This document shows positions 27,884 through 36,521 of a stretch of DNA of 64,000 nt, one piece after another; the first letter of the stretch is position 1, and each line of letters starts with the position of its first letter. The stretch is from Opitutaceae bacterium. GTDB lineage: Bacteria; Verrucomicrobiota; Verrucomicrobiia; Opitutales; Opitutaceae. The stretch spans positions 1,240,001 to 1,304,000 of the forward strand of contig JAIXWY010000011.1 in NCBI GenBank assembly GCA_027490995.1. The letters run 5' to 3'. The notes under the pieces were generated by a model. That model did not search any database. It worked only from the letters and a program-made list of their open reading frames with translations, and was not told the DNA's origin. Both the position numbers and the translations under genes were made by a program.

Positions 27884-28545
27884 ACCCACATCGGACGAGT
27901 CGCGACGTGACGGTCCACAAAGCCCGCCCGGCGTAGGAAGGTCTCGATCTCGGGCACGCTGGAGCACTTCGACGACTGCGTCGGACGCTCCGCGGACGGA
28001 AATCGCGTGCGCACGCTTTCGAACATCTCCCAGCCTTCATCCGAGGCGATGTTCGCATTGTCGCAGTAGAATCGCCCCCCTGGCTTCAGGACGCGGAAAG
28101 CCTCGAGGCAGTAGTTGTAACGATCCCACTCGTCCAGATGCATGAACACGACGGTCGTATAGACGACGTCCACTGAGTTATCCGGCACCGGCTGCAGATC
28201 GTAGCCCGAAACCTCGACGAAGCGCACGTTCTCCAAGCCGAGCGTTTTGCGCCGCGCCTGCCGGATCATCTCGCTCGAAACATCGCACCCGATCCACTCC
28301 CGGACGAACGGCGCAAGCCCCCGGCCCACTCGCCCGACGCCGCAGCCGATCTCCAGAAAGACATCATCCGGTCGGATGCCGACGGTCTGCCGGAGGATTC
28401 CCAACGTATCCTCCATCGTCGCGTGGAGCTGATCCTCGTCGTCGTAGCCAGAGACATACATCACCGCGCCCTCGGAGCCCAGCGCGAGGTTCTGCCATGT
28501 CTTCTTGTAGTGCGAGCGTACGGTCGGAGTCGACTCGGGGTTCAT
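27850..28545 (-). CDS. Class I SAM-dependent methyltransferase
   Basis: A 231-residue cytoplasmic protein. FLEIGCGVGRVGRGLAPF is motif I of the SAM-binding Rossmann fold, WIGCDVSSEMI the acidic strand-2 motif, and VDVVYTTVVFMHLDEWD with VLKPGGRFYCDN the later Methyltransf_11/25 motifs. The substrate is unknown. GAGGGG lies about five bases before the ATG, a good ribosome site that fixes the start at 28545. The gene converges on the secreted-protein gene with a 34-base overlap. Confidence 0.85.
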   Translation of the reverse strand: MNPESTPTVRSHYKKTWQNLALGSEGAVMYVSGYDDEDQLHATMEDTLGILRQTVGIRPDDVFLEIGCGVGRVGRGLAPFVREWIGCDVSSEMIRQARRKTLGLENVRFVEVSGYDLQPVPDNSVDVVYTTVVFMHLDEWDRYNYCLEAFRVLKPGGRFYCDNANIASDEGWEMFESVRTRFPSAERPTQSSKCSSVPEIETFLRRAGFVDRHVATRPMWVYGWGTKPGAF

Positions 28546-28618
28546 GATGGCCCCTCACCGTGACACGGCTCAGCCGGATTGGCACGGCGAAAAGCAACCG
28601 CCGCCCCCGAGGGCGACC

Positions 28619-30712
28619 TCAACGCGCAGCGGAGCCGCCAAACGAGGCCAGAGACGGAGGCGTCGACTCGCGATGCGAACCCGCCCGCTGAAGCGCGGCC
28701 ACGAGTTCCTCCCTCCGCAGCGGCTTGGTCATGTAGTCATCCATGCCTGCCTGCAGACACTTCTCGCGATCACCCGTCATCGCGTTCGCGGTGAGACCAA
28801 TGATCCAGGGCTGCCGACCGGGCGGAAGCTCGCGCCGGATCGCGATCGTCGCTTCAAGACCGTTCATCTCCGGCATGTGCCAATCCATCAGCACAATGTC
28901 GTAATCTTTATCGCGCACCGCGGCGAGTCCTTCACCCCCATGGAACGCGACATCGGCCGCGTAACCGAGGCGACTCAGCATCGTGAGCGCGACTTTCTGA
29001 TTCACGGCATTGTCTTCCACCAGCAGGATGCGCAACGCGTGACCGGTCGCCACAAGCGGCGCCACCGTGGGGCTGGGCGGCGGCGCCACCGACACTGCGG
29101 GGACGGAATCCGCGACGGCCTCATCGGTGACGACATCAGCGAGGATCGAGAAGGAAAAGGTGGAGCCTCGACCCAGCGCGCTCTCCACCCACGCATCTCC
29201 CCCCATGAGTTGAGCCAGCCGACGGCAGATCGCGAGTCCAAGCCCGGTGCCACCGAACTTCCGCGACGTGGAAGCATCGGCCTGCGTGAAAGGCTGGAAG
29301 AGTAGTCCCTGCGCATCCGGAGCAAGCCCCGGCCCACTGTCGCGAACGGAGAATTGAATGCGCGCCACGCCCGTAGCATCCGAGCCGATCCACTGCCGCG
29401 ACACCTCGACCACGATCTCGCCGCGCTCCGTGAATTTTACGGCATTACTCAACAGATTTGAGATGATCTGGCGGACCCGATTCACATCTCCACGAATGCG
29501 CGCCGGCACATCGGCGGCGACGCGGACGGAGAGATGAAGTCCCTTGGCGGACGCGGGCCCGGCGAACAAGGCAATGACGTCGTCGAGGCAGCGATTCAGA
29601 TCGAACGGCACGCGCTCCAGATCGAGGCGGCCCGACTCAATCTTCGAGAAATCGAGCACGTCGTTCAGAATGACCAGCAAACCCGTTCCCGAAGACCGAA
29701 TGGTCTCGAGCCCATCACGCTGCTGCTCGGTCACTTCACCCTCCAGCATGAGGTCGGTCATCCCAATCACGCCGTTCAGCGGCGTGCGGATCTCGTGGCT
29801 CATCACCGCAAGAAATGCGCTCTTCGCCTGGTTAGCGACCTCGGCGGAGAGCGCGAGTTCATTGGCGCGGGCGATCGAGTCTTGGAGCTGACGGTTCGCT
29901 GCCTCAAGATCACTCTTGGCCTGCAGGAGCACTTCCTCGGCGTGACGACGCTCCCGGATCTCGCGGGCCATCTTGCCTTGGGTTTCCAGCAGAACCTGCC
30001 CGCTCCGTTGCAGGAGCTGCTCGGACTGCTGGACGCGCGTCAACTGCTCGGTGAGCTCGAGTCGCTGCTGGTCCAATCGCTGCCGCGCGCGCTGCTCTGC
30101 GATGAAGTGGCGATGCGCGAGCCACGCCCAGATTCCGACCAAGGTGAATTGCAGCGCCATGCCGGCCGCGTGCGTAACCACACCCGCCATCGATGGCTCG
30201 ACTCCGCGGAACAGCGCCACCGCGAGACTCCCCGAGGGCCAAACCCACACCGCGACATGTGCGGCGAGGGCCAGAGTGGCGGCGGGCCAGAGGCTCTTCC
30301 AATCCGCATAAATCACCAACATGGCGGCGCTCGTGAGGAAGAGAAAATGCATCTCCGACACCGACGGCACTTGGTAAACGTGCAGGGCAGCAAACAGCTG
30401 GAGCGCGACCCCGGCTCCCGCACGGGCGAGGAACGACCCAGGTTTACGCTGCGCCGGCAGCCAGAAAAGCACCACCGCCAGAGCGATCATCACGAGCGCT
30501 TCGATCCACGTCTGCTCGACCGCCGCCAGCGTCAGCGCCAACGCCGCATGAAACCCGAGGAACAGTCGCATCCAAGCGTCGCCGCGCCGGAACACGGGTG
30601 CCAGGATTTGCGCGTCACTGAGCACCTCGCCCGTCGGGGACTCCGCTCCTTCCTCAGCACCCAAAGGCCCGGGCTGCGAAAGCGAGTAACGAATACGCTC
30701 GAAGGTTGTCAC
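28619..30712 (-). CDS. Membrane-bound hybrid histidine kinase
   Basis: A 697-residue protein starting at a GTG that follows a strong GGGGAGGG ribosome site (the frame itself is open further upstream). About five membrane helices lie in residues 40-200, then a coiled coil (about 205-310), a HisKA domain with [11 protein letters not shown], a HATPase with [17 protein letters not shown] and [10 protein letters not shown], and a C-terminal receiver with [10 protein letters not shown], the phospho-acceptor Asp in [11 protein letters not shown], and MTKPL. It belongs to the ArcB/BarA-like hybrid class; the sensed signal is unknown. No output regulator is adjacent. Confidence 0.92.
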   Translation of the reverse strand: MTTFERIRYSLSQPGPLGAEEGAESPTGEVLSDAQILAPVFRRGDAWMRLFLGFHAALALTLAAVEQTWIEALVMIALAVVLFWLPAQRKPGSFLARAGAGVALQLFAALHVYQVPSVSEMHFLFLTSAAMLVIYADWKSLWPAATLALAAHVAVWVWPSGSLAVALFRGVEPSMAGVVTHAAGMALQFTLVGIWAWLAHRHFIAEQRARQRLDQQRLELTEQLTRVQQSEQLLQRSGQVLLETQGKMAREIRERRHAEEVLLQAKSDLEAANRQLQDSIARANELALSAEVANQAKSAFLAVMSHEIRTPLNGVIGMTDLMLEGEVTEQQRDGLETIRSSGTGLLVILNDVLDFSKIESGRLDLERVPFDLNRCLDDVIALFAGPASAKGLHLSVRVAADVPARIRGDVNRVRQIISNLLSNAVKFTERGEIVVEVSRQWIGSDATGVARIQFSVRDSGPGLAPDAQGLLFQPFTQADASTSRKFGGTGLGLAICRRLAQLMGGDAWVESALGRGSTFSFSILADVVTDEAVADSVPAVSVAPPPSPTVAPLVATGHALRILLVEDNAVNQKVALTMLSRLGYAADVAFHGGEGLAAVRDKDYDIVLMDWHMPEMNGLEATIAIRRELPPGRQPWIIGLTANAMTGDREKCLQAGMDDYMTKPLRREELVAALQRAGSHRESTPPSLASFGGSAAR

Positions 30713-30901
30713 CGCTTCGCCCTCCCCACAGGAAATCCCCCGACGGCCGAGGCCGACGCGAAGGCAACGATGCCGCAGAAGCCGCAACGGGGCGCACGAG
30801 GGTTCAAACTCACGGGGTTTACATCGACCCGCTGCGCGACTGATTAAGCACTTGTCGAGGGCAAGAAAAGGGGGCCGAACGCCTCCCTTCCCCGTGATGG
30901 G

Positions 30902-33073
30902 CTACCCCTGCCTCGGTCGGCGGCCATCCAGCGCCCGCCGGAGCTGGCGGCCCAACTCACCTAGGCGACAGGGCTTGGACAGAAAAACCGGCTGACCAGA
31001 CGCCTCCAACTCCGCCCTAGCCTCCGCTGAAACATTGCCGCTGAGGACAAGGACCGCGGCGTCAGGAGCAAGGCGACGAAGGGTCGGATATACCTCAACG
31101 CCCGACACCCGCGGAAGATTGAGGTCCAAGACCACTGCATCAAGCCGGCCCGGATCCCCGAGGAGGAACTCCAGCGCCTCCCCCCCATCGGCAACCGTCC
31201 GAACCCGGTATCCCTTCGCTTCCAGCGACACCCGCAAAAGGGTCCGTAGCGCCAACTCGTCTTCGATCACTAAGACCGACTCCGTGCCTCCCGGAATCTC
31301 CGCCACCCCTCCCGTCTCCGCCGCACTGGCCGCTGATTCGCCTCCCGTCATCGGCAAATACACGGAGAACGTCGTACCCACCCCTTCCTGGCTCTCCACG
31401 TCAATCACGCCGCGGTGGTGCACCACGGCACCATAGACCACGGAGAGTCCGAGGCCAGTGCCTCCGGAGTCGTGCTTGGTCGTGAAGAAAGGTTCAAAAA
31501 TCCGTGCCCGAACGGAATCCGGCATTCCGCAGCCCGTGTCTGATACACGGATCATCAGGTACTCCACACCCGGCTCCGCTCCCAGCCGGCCCAGTCGTTC
31601 GCCGGAGCACCGACCGGTGATCCAGGTAATCCGACCGCCCTCCCGCATTGCGTCACGCGCATTGACGCAGACGTTGAGCAGGATCTGCTGCAGCTGATTC
31701 TGATCCGCCGCGAGCATGGGCAACGTTTCATCGAGTCGGTACTCGAAAACGATAGTCCTCGGGAAGGTTTCGGAAAAGAGCCTTCCGAGATCCACAATGA
31801 GCCGATTCACCGAGACCGGTCGGAAACTGACCTCCGCCTTGCGGCTGAAGGTCAGGATGCGACGCACCAAGCCGCTTGCTCGCTGGGACGCCGCCTGGAC
31901 CTCGCTGAGATAGCGGCTGAGCTCGGGGTCAGCCGCGACGCGCACGGCCGCGAGGTCGGCAAATCCATCAATGATCGCGAGAAGGTTGTTGAAATCATGC
32001 GCAATACCGCCGGCCAACGTGCCGAGGCTTTCCATCTTTTGCGACTGACGCAGCTGTTCCTCGAGGCGCTTACGTTCGGTGATATCTTCGCGAAGGCAGA
32101 GCAGGTGCGTGATCTCATCCGCATGGTTGCGGATAGGCGAAACCTGAACCAGCTCCCAGACTGGCTGCCCAGTCTTGTAGCGGGCACACACTTCGCCCCG
32201 CCATGATTGCCCCGCCTGCACAGTGCCCCAAAACTGCTTCCACTCGGTTTCGTCAGCGAAACCCGAACGCAGCACGTCGATCCCACGCTCGAAGATTTCT
32301 TCCAGCGTGAAACCCGTGACCTCCGTGAATCGCGGATTAACGTACTGCACCCGTCCATCCGGCATCGCGATCACTACCGCAAGCGGTGCCTGCTCCACCG
32401 CGCGGGCCAGTTTCTGGAAGTGTTCCTCCGCGAGACGATGCTTCGTGACATCTCGGCCGACCCCGCGGAGGCCGATCACCCGGTCCTCCTCATCCAGAAT
32501 TGAGGCTTCTTCCCACGCCAGCCACCGCCAGCCCTGAGCCGTCAACCATCGGCTCTCGTGAGCGAGACGATACGGCGGCCGCTGCAAGCGCTGCTGGGCC
32601 TCGTTCCACACCGGTAGGTCTTCGGGATGCACGAGGGCGGAGACGTCTTTTCCCCGCCACTCCAGAGCCGGCAGCGCGAACTTTCGTGCCAAAGCCTGAT
32701 TGACCTCAACCACGCGACCGTCCGGGGTCCGCAAAAGCGCAAGTTCCGCAGAGTCCGACCACGCTGCCAGCGACGCAACGCTCCGCGTCGGGGCGGCGCT
32801 GCTCCGCAAAGGTCTCAAGAATACGAGGTGAAGGTCGTCTCTCGGCACCGAGCCTCGTAGTTGCTCTTCGTGCCAGCTCAACTCTCGACCGCTCAGGAGC
32901 TCAGCTGGCCGCCAATCCAAACCGAGTAACGCCCCCGGCGAACGATCCAGAAGGGCGACCGCCCCAGGTGAGACCCGTCGAATGCGCCGACGCGAGTCGA
33001 GCAGCACGAGCGCACCTTCCGTGGGATCTGTCGGAAACGGCGCCATGGGTGGATCAGGGAAGGCCAAGCGCAC
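30902..33073 (-). CDS. PAS-containing hybrid histidine kinase
   Basis: A 723-residue soluble sensor (GTG start at 33073; an ATG at 33046 is possible). A PAS-like N-terminal segment is followed by two PAS domains with PAC motifs (VIGLRGVGRDVTKHRLAEEH; ITHLLCLREDITERKRLEEQ). The HisKA motif GGIAHDFNNLL and HATPase boxes (ILLNVCVNARDAM, SDTGCGMP, GGTGLGLSVVYG) come next, then a C-terminal receiver (VIEDELALR, VVLDLNLPRVSG, LSKPC). The HDFNNLL type of kinase often works with its own receiver. It begins nine bases after the HDOD gene stop, so the two are co-transcribed. Confidence 0.92.
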   Translation of the reverse strand: MRLAFPDPPMAPFPTDPTEGALVLLDSRRRIRRVSPGAVALLDRSPGALLGLDWRPAELLSGRELSWHEEQLRGSVPRDDLHLVFLRPLRSSAAPTRSVASLAAWSDSAELALLRTPDGRVVEVNQALARKFALPALEWRGKDVSALVHPEDLPVWNEAQQRLQRPPYRLAHESRWLTAQGWRWLAWEEASILDEEDRVIGLRGVGRDVTKHRLAEEHFQKLARAVEQAPLAVVIAMPDGRVQYVNPRFTEVTGFTLEEIFERGIDVLRSGFADETEWKQFWGTVQAGQSWRGEVCARYKTGQPVWELVQVSPIRNHADEITHLLCLREDITERKRLEEQLRQSQKMESLGTLAGGIAHDFNNLLAIIDGFADLAAVRVAADPELSRYLSEVQAASQRASGLVRRILTFSRKAEVSFRPVSVNRLIVDLGRLFSETFPRTIVFEYRLDETLPMLAADQNQLQQILLNVCVNARDAMREGGRITWITGRCSGERLGRLGAEPGVEYLMIRVSDTGCGMPDSVRARIFEPFFTTKHDSGGTGLGLSVVYGAVVHHRGVIDVESQEGVGTTFSVYLPMTGGESAASAAETGGVAEIPGGTESVLVIEDELALRTLLRVSLEAKGYRVRTVADGGEALEFLLGDPGRLDAVVLDLNLPRVSGVEVYPTLRRLAPDAAVLVLSGNVSAEARAELEASGQPVFLSKPCRLGELGRQLRRALDGRRPRQG

Positions 33074-33082
33074 CCGCTGGCT

Positions 33083-33985
33083 TCACACCAGCCCGTTGAG
33101 CACCGTGGGGAGGCGCTGGACACTGTTCGCAAGCGCGGCGCGGGCGAGCCGGGTCTCGCGTTCACCATCGCCGAAGAGGATCCGCCATCCGGGAAGGGCC
33201 AGCCACGAGTCGTAGGCGATGGGCTCCACTTTCTCGAAGCCGCCCGGAATTCCGGCGTAACGAACCAGTTGATCAGCGATCTGGACCGCGGCAGCGTAGA
33301 AGCCGTGCTGAGGAGCCATTTCAGGAGCATGGTGGTACAAGACCGCGTCCGTAATCTCACCCGCGAGTTGATGCCGTTGCAGGTAGACGCCGCCAATCCG
33401 CGCATGATCCCAGCCGATCAACTCCCGCTCAGCCTGACAGACCTCCGCCGCTGACCCAAACGACTGCTGCACAATCCGGCTGAACTCCTCGGGGAATGCC
33501 GTCGCTAGGACCACCTTGCCGACGTTGTGGAGGAGTCCGATGATGTAGTCCGTATCGTCGTCTACAAGCAGGGTCGTCGTCGCGAGAATCTCCCGTGTCA
33601 TGATGGCTGAACCGATCGAGTGCTTCCAGAGGTCCCGCCATGGCAGCCGGGTTCCCGTGTCGGTGAGCCGCTCCAATTCCTCGATGACCGGTGTCGCCAT
33701 CGAGAGCTCCCGAATCTGCCTCAGGCCCAGGTAGAAGACCGCCTCCTCGATGTTGTTCACCTTCGCGCTCAGCCCAAAGTAAACGCTGTTGACCATCCGG
33801 AGCAGGCGCGCCGTAAGCGAAGGATCGCGGCGGATGATCTCCGCGATCTGCGAATTGAAACTCTGCTCCGCGCTCACGAGCCCGGCGAGCGCGCGATTGA
33901 TGCTCTGAAGCGATGCAAGCTTCGGACAAGCATCGATGCGACGCATGATTTCGGCATCACTGAAACGGGGCGAAGGGGTCGGCAT
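33083..33985 (-). CDS. HDOD-domain signalling protein
   Basis: A 300-residue cytoplasmic protein (ATG at 33985; a GTG at 34000 is the alternative). The HDOD domain spans about residues 20-225: CPKLASLQSINRAL, IIRRDPSLTARLLRMVNS, FYLGLRQIRELSM, and LLHNVGKVVLA, where the HD-type His-Asp pair is HN, as usual for non-catalytic HDOD proteins. Such proteins act as scaffolds in stress, motility and quorum signalling. It lies directly upstream of the PAS kinase in the same transcript, suggesting they form one signalling unit. Confidence 0.85.
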   Translation of the reverse strand: MPTPSPRFSDAEIMRRIDACPKLASLQSINRALAGLVSAEQSFNSQIAEIIRRDPSLTARLLRMVNSVYFGLSAKVNNIEEAVFYLGLRQIRELSMATPVIEELERLTDTGTRLPWRDLWKHSIGSAIMTREILATTTLLVDDDTDYIIGLLHNVGKVVLATAFPEEFSRIVQQSFGSAAEVCQAERELIGWDHARIGGVYLQRHQLAGEITDAVLYHHAPEMAPQHGFYAAAVQIADQLVRYAGIPGGFEKVEPIAYDSWLALPGWRILFGDGERETRLARAALANSVQRLPTVLNGLV

Positions 33986-34111
33986 CGGGGGAGCGGGCAC
34001 AACGAGGAAGCGGTCGATCCCTCCAAACGGGAGGGCTTCACTGCGCCACCTTGGGCAATCGGACGCTATGTGGGGCCGATTTAGGTATTTCCCCGACCGA
34101 AAACTCGCCTA

Positions 34112-34127
34112 CCCCAGACGCCTGGGG
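34112..34127 (-). terminator. Short hairpin downstream of the HAD phosphatase gene
   Basis: CCCCAG (34112-34117) and CTGGGG (34122-34127) pair around a four-base loop 13 bases past the minus-strand stop. On the minus strand the downstream sequence is only weakly T-rich, so termination is uncertain. Confidence 0.35.
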
Positions 34128-34139
34128 TGCAGTACCTAG

Positions 34140-34736
34140 CTAAAGCCCTCGCAAAAGGATCGGCATGAGATCCGCAAGGGTCGGCGCCGCAGCTACATTC
34201 CAGCGCGATCGCATCTCACTCCACGCGGGATCTTCCGATCCCGCGAGGCCCACCGCACCCGCGTTGACGCCAGCCCGCCACCCTGCCTCCCAATCCGACG
34301 GCGCATCGCCAATCATCCAGGAGTCTTTTCGCACAAGTCCATCTCTGGCTAGCATTTCCTCAATAAACCGAGGCGAAGGCTTACGGTAAGCCGAGGGTTG
34401 GTCCGGCGCCTCGGGCGCGATGCAGACTCCGGCAAACACCGGCTCAGTGAACCCGAGTAGGCTTTCCATCCGCTGGTTCACCGCGTGCACGGCAGCGAGC
34501 GGAAACATCCCGCGCCCCACTCCCGATTGATTCGTGAAAAGGTACAGACGAAAACCCGCACCCCGTGCCTGATGTAGCGCCTCCAAGACACCCGGTATCA
34601 ACTTAACCTTATCAGGATCATGCAGATAAGGAATATGCTCAATCAAGGTACCGTCCCGATCAAGGAACAGGCCTTTCGGCGAGAGAGCGGATAGCGACGC
34701 GAGGGGCACGATCGATTGGTAGCCTTGACTGGACAT
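34140..34736 (-). CDS. HAD-IIIA phosphatase, GmhB/histidinol-phosphatase-like
   Basis: A 198-residue cytoplasmic phosphatase. FLDRDGTLIEHIPYLHDP is HAD motif I with the nucleophile Asp, LFTNQSGVGRG motif II, YRKPSPRF motif III and MIGDAPSDWEAG motif IV. This set is typical of D-glycero-D-manno-heptose-1,7-bisphosphate 7-phosphatase (GmhB), which makes a precursor of lipopolysaccharide core heptose. The zinc-binding Cys/His cluster found in E. coli GmhB just before RKP is absent (VCIAPEAPDQPSAYRKP), so the exact substrate is uncertain. ATG 34736 gives the usual family length. Confidence 0.78.
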   Translation of the reverse strand: MSSQGYQSIVPLASLSALSPKGLFLDRDGTLIEHIPYLHDPDKVKLIPGVLEALHQARGAGFRLYLFTNQSGVGRGMFPLAAVHAVNQRMESLLGFTEPVFAGVCIAPEAPDQPSAYRKPSPRFIEEMLARDGLVRKDSWMIGDAPSDWEAGWRAGVNAGAVGLAGSEDPAWSEMRSRWNVAAAPTLADLMPILLRGL

Positions 34737-35219
34737 CCTGATTCGCAATCGGAAAACTGGGCAATCCCTCGGTGGTGTGTGGCGAGGGACTAGGGAGGCG
34801 CTCTTGGCGCGGCCGTTTGCTTCGCCCTCGCGCTCTCGAACGCCAGAGTCGTCCACGCCGAGACGAGCTCGCGGATGAAGTCGGCGAGCTCGACCGCCCG
34901 GCATCGAGGCGTGGATCCCGCGCCCCACTAGCCACAGAAGCTATCGAGTTGTTCTTGCTATAAAATAGTGTTTGCAACCGAGAAACATCAGTCTGTCACT
35001 TCAGCGCAAACGCTGCGGCCGCGATCATCAGGCAATCGCTCGTTCGCGGCTCGCTCGCCTAATACTTGGCCCACGGGCGCACGGGTTGAGAGCTATTCGT
35101 TGCGGTTTTGCAGCCTGAGTGAACGCTCTTTGCGAATCTGGCTTGAAACGCCCCCCGCGATGCGGACGCTCTCACAACGCGCGGAGGCTTTCCGGCCTCT
35201 GCGTTTTCCTTTTGGCGAC
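34737..35219. other. 483-base intergenic region between divergent genes
   Basis: No convincing gene is seen. The frame of ctaC is open back to 34968, but its translation there is low-complexity and basic. A short AT-rich palindromic patch (CTATAAAATAG, 34958-34968) stands out in this GC-rich genome and could be a promoter -10 or a regulator site for the oxidase operon; no good -35 box is positioned for it. Confidence 0.5.
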
Positions 35220-36497
35220 ATGACCCTCACCCTCACCCTCCGCACGGCGTTTTCGCGCGCTCGTTCCCTGGTCCTCGTGGGCCTTCTTCCGCTGCTCACC
35301 GGCGGCTGGACCTCCGGCCCTCAGTCCACGTTCGAGACTCATGGTCCGGTGGCGAAGACTCAGCTCGACGTCTTTTATGTCACGCTGTGGGTGTCGATGA
35401 TCCTCTTTGTTCTGGTCGCCGCCGTCTTGGCCTACGCGACGCTGCGCTTCCGGATTCGATCGGGCGAGTCGAACAATCAACCGCCTCCCGAGCAGAGCCA
35501 CGGCAATCCCCTGATCGAGATTGGGCTTATCGTCCTTTCGATCGGAGCCTTGGTCATCATCGCCGTTCCGACGCTGCGAGCCATTTGGTACACCTACGAC
35601 GTGCCGGAGGCGGAGCGCGCGAATGCCTATGAGGTGACCGCGACCGGATACCAGTGGTGGTTCAAGTTCGAGTACCCGAAGGAACAAATCGAGGGGAGCG
35701 GAGCGCTGGTGACGGGCAATGAGCTCGTGATTCCGGCGGGGCGCCCGGTGCGGGTGAATCTGCGCACCGTCGACGTCATCCATTCGTTCTGGGTTCCGAA
35801 GCTGGCGGGCAAGGTCGACATGATTCCCAACCGCGGAAATCATTTGTGGCTGAAGGCCGACGAGCCGGGCTATTTCTGGGGTCAGTGCGCCGAATTCTGC
35901 GGAGAGTCCCACGCCGTGATGCGGTTCCGTGTGGTTGCCCTGTCCGAAGCCGACTTCGCCGCGTGGCTGGCCAAGCAGAAGAACCCGGCCCGTACCGTTC
36001 CGGGCACGCAGATCGGCGCAACCCCGAGTGCAGCATCTCCGCGGGTGGAGTTCGCATCCTACAAGTACGAGAAGCAGCGCCCCAACTCCCCGGGTTGGAG
36101 CGAAAGCTTCGATCGCGCTCCGTTTGCCGCGTGGCAGCAGAAGCAGCAGGTCGACGCGGGGGAAAATCCCGAGTTGATCGCGCAGGGCCGCAAGCTCTTC
36201 ATCGAGAAAAAGTGCGCTGGATGTCACGCCGTGCGCGGCCATGAAGGCGCCGGTATCTCTGGACCGGATCTCACGCACATCGGTGCGCGCACCACCATCG
36301 CCGGTGGACTCTTGGAGAATACCGAGCAGAACCTTCACCGCTGGTTGACTGAACCGAACAATGTGAAGCCCGGAAACAAAATGTGGTTCGGCGGTTATGT
36401 GGTCCGCAACAACGAGACCGGCGACTGGGAAGAACAGTTTTCGATCAATGACGACGAAGCCCGCGCTCTCGTCGCCTACCTGCATAGCCTCAAGTAA
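35220..36497 (+). CDS. ctaC: Cytochrome c oxidase subunit II fused to cytochrome c (caa3 type)
   Basis: A 425-residue inner-membrane protein with a signal sequence, two membrane helices (about 48-72 and 95-118), and a periplasmic cupredoxin domain. The CuA ligands are all present: His188 in VIHSFWVP, then Cys223, Cys227, His231 and Met234 in CAEFCGESHAVM. A C-terminal class I cytochrome c domain carries the haem site CAGCH (332-336) and a distal Met in GNKMWFGG. CuA accepts electrons and passes them to subunit I; the fused haem domain takes electrons directly from the donor chain. First gene of the oxidase operon. Confidence 0.95.
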   Translation: MTLTLTLRTAFSRARSLVLVGLLPLLTGGWTSGPQSTFETHGPVAKTQLDVFYVTLWVSMILFVLVAAVLAYATLRFRIRSGESNNQPPPEQSHGNPLIEIGLIVLSIGALVIIAVPTLRAIWYTYDVPEAERANAYEVTATGYQWWFKFEYPKEQIEGSGALVTGNELVIPAGRPVRVNLRTVDVIHSFWVPKLAGKVDMIPNRGNHLWLKADEPGYFWGQCAEFCGESHAVMRFRVVALSEADFAAWLAKQKNPARTVPGTQIGATPSAASPRVEFASYKYEKQRPNSPGWSESFDRAPFAAWQQKQQVDAGENPELIAQGRKLFIEKKCAGCHAVRGHEGAGISGPDLTHIGARTTIAGGLLENTEQNLHRWLTEPNNVKPGNKMWFGGYVVRNNETGDWEEQFSINDDEARALVAYLHSLK

Positions 36498-36521
36498 CCC
36501 ATTTCGAGGAGCACCCGATCC

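Noticed and set aside
34968-35219. 84-codon N-terminal extension of ctaC
   Set aside because: It would place basic low-complexity sequence before the signal peptide.
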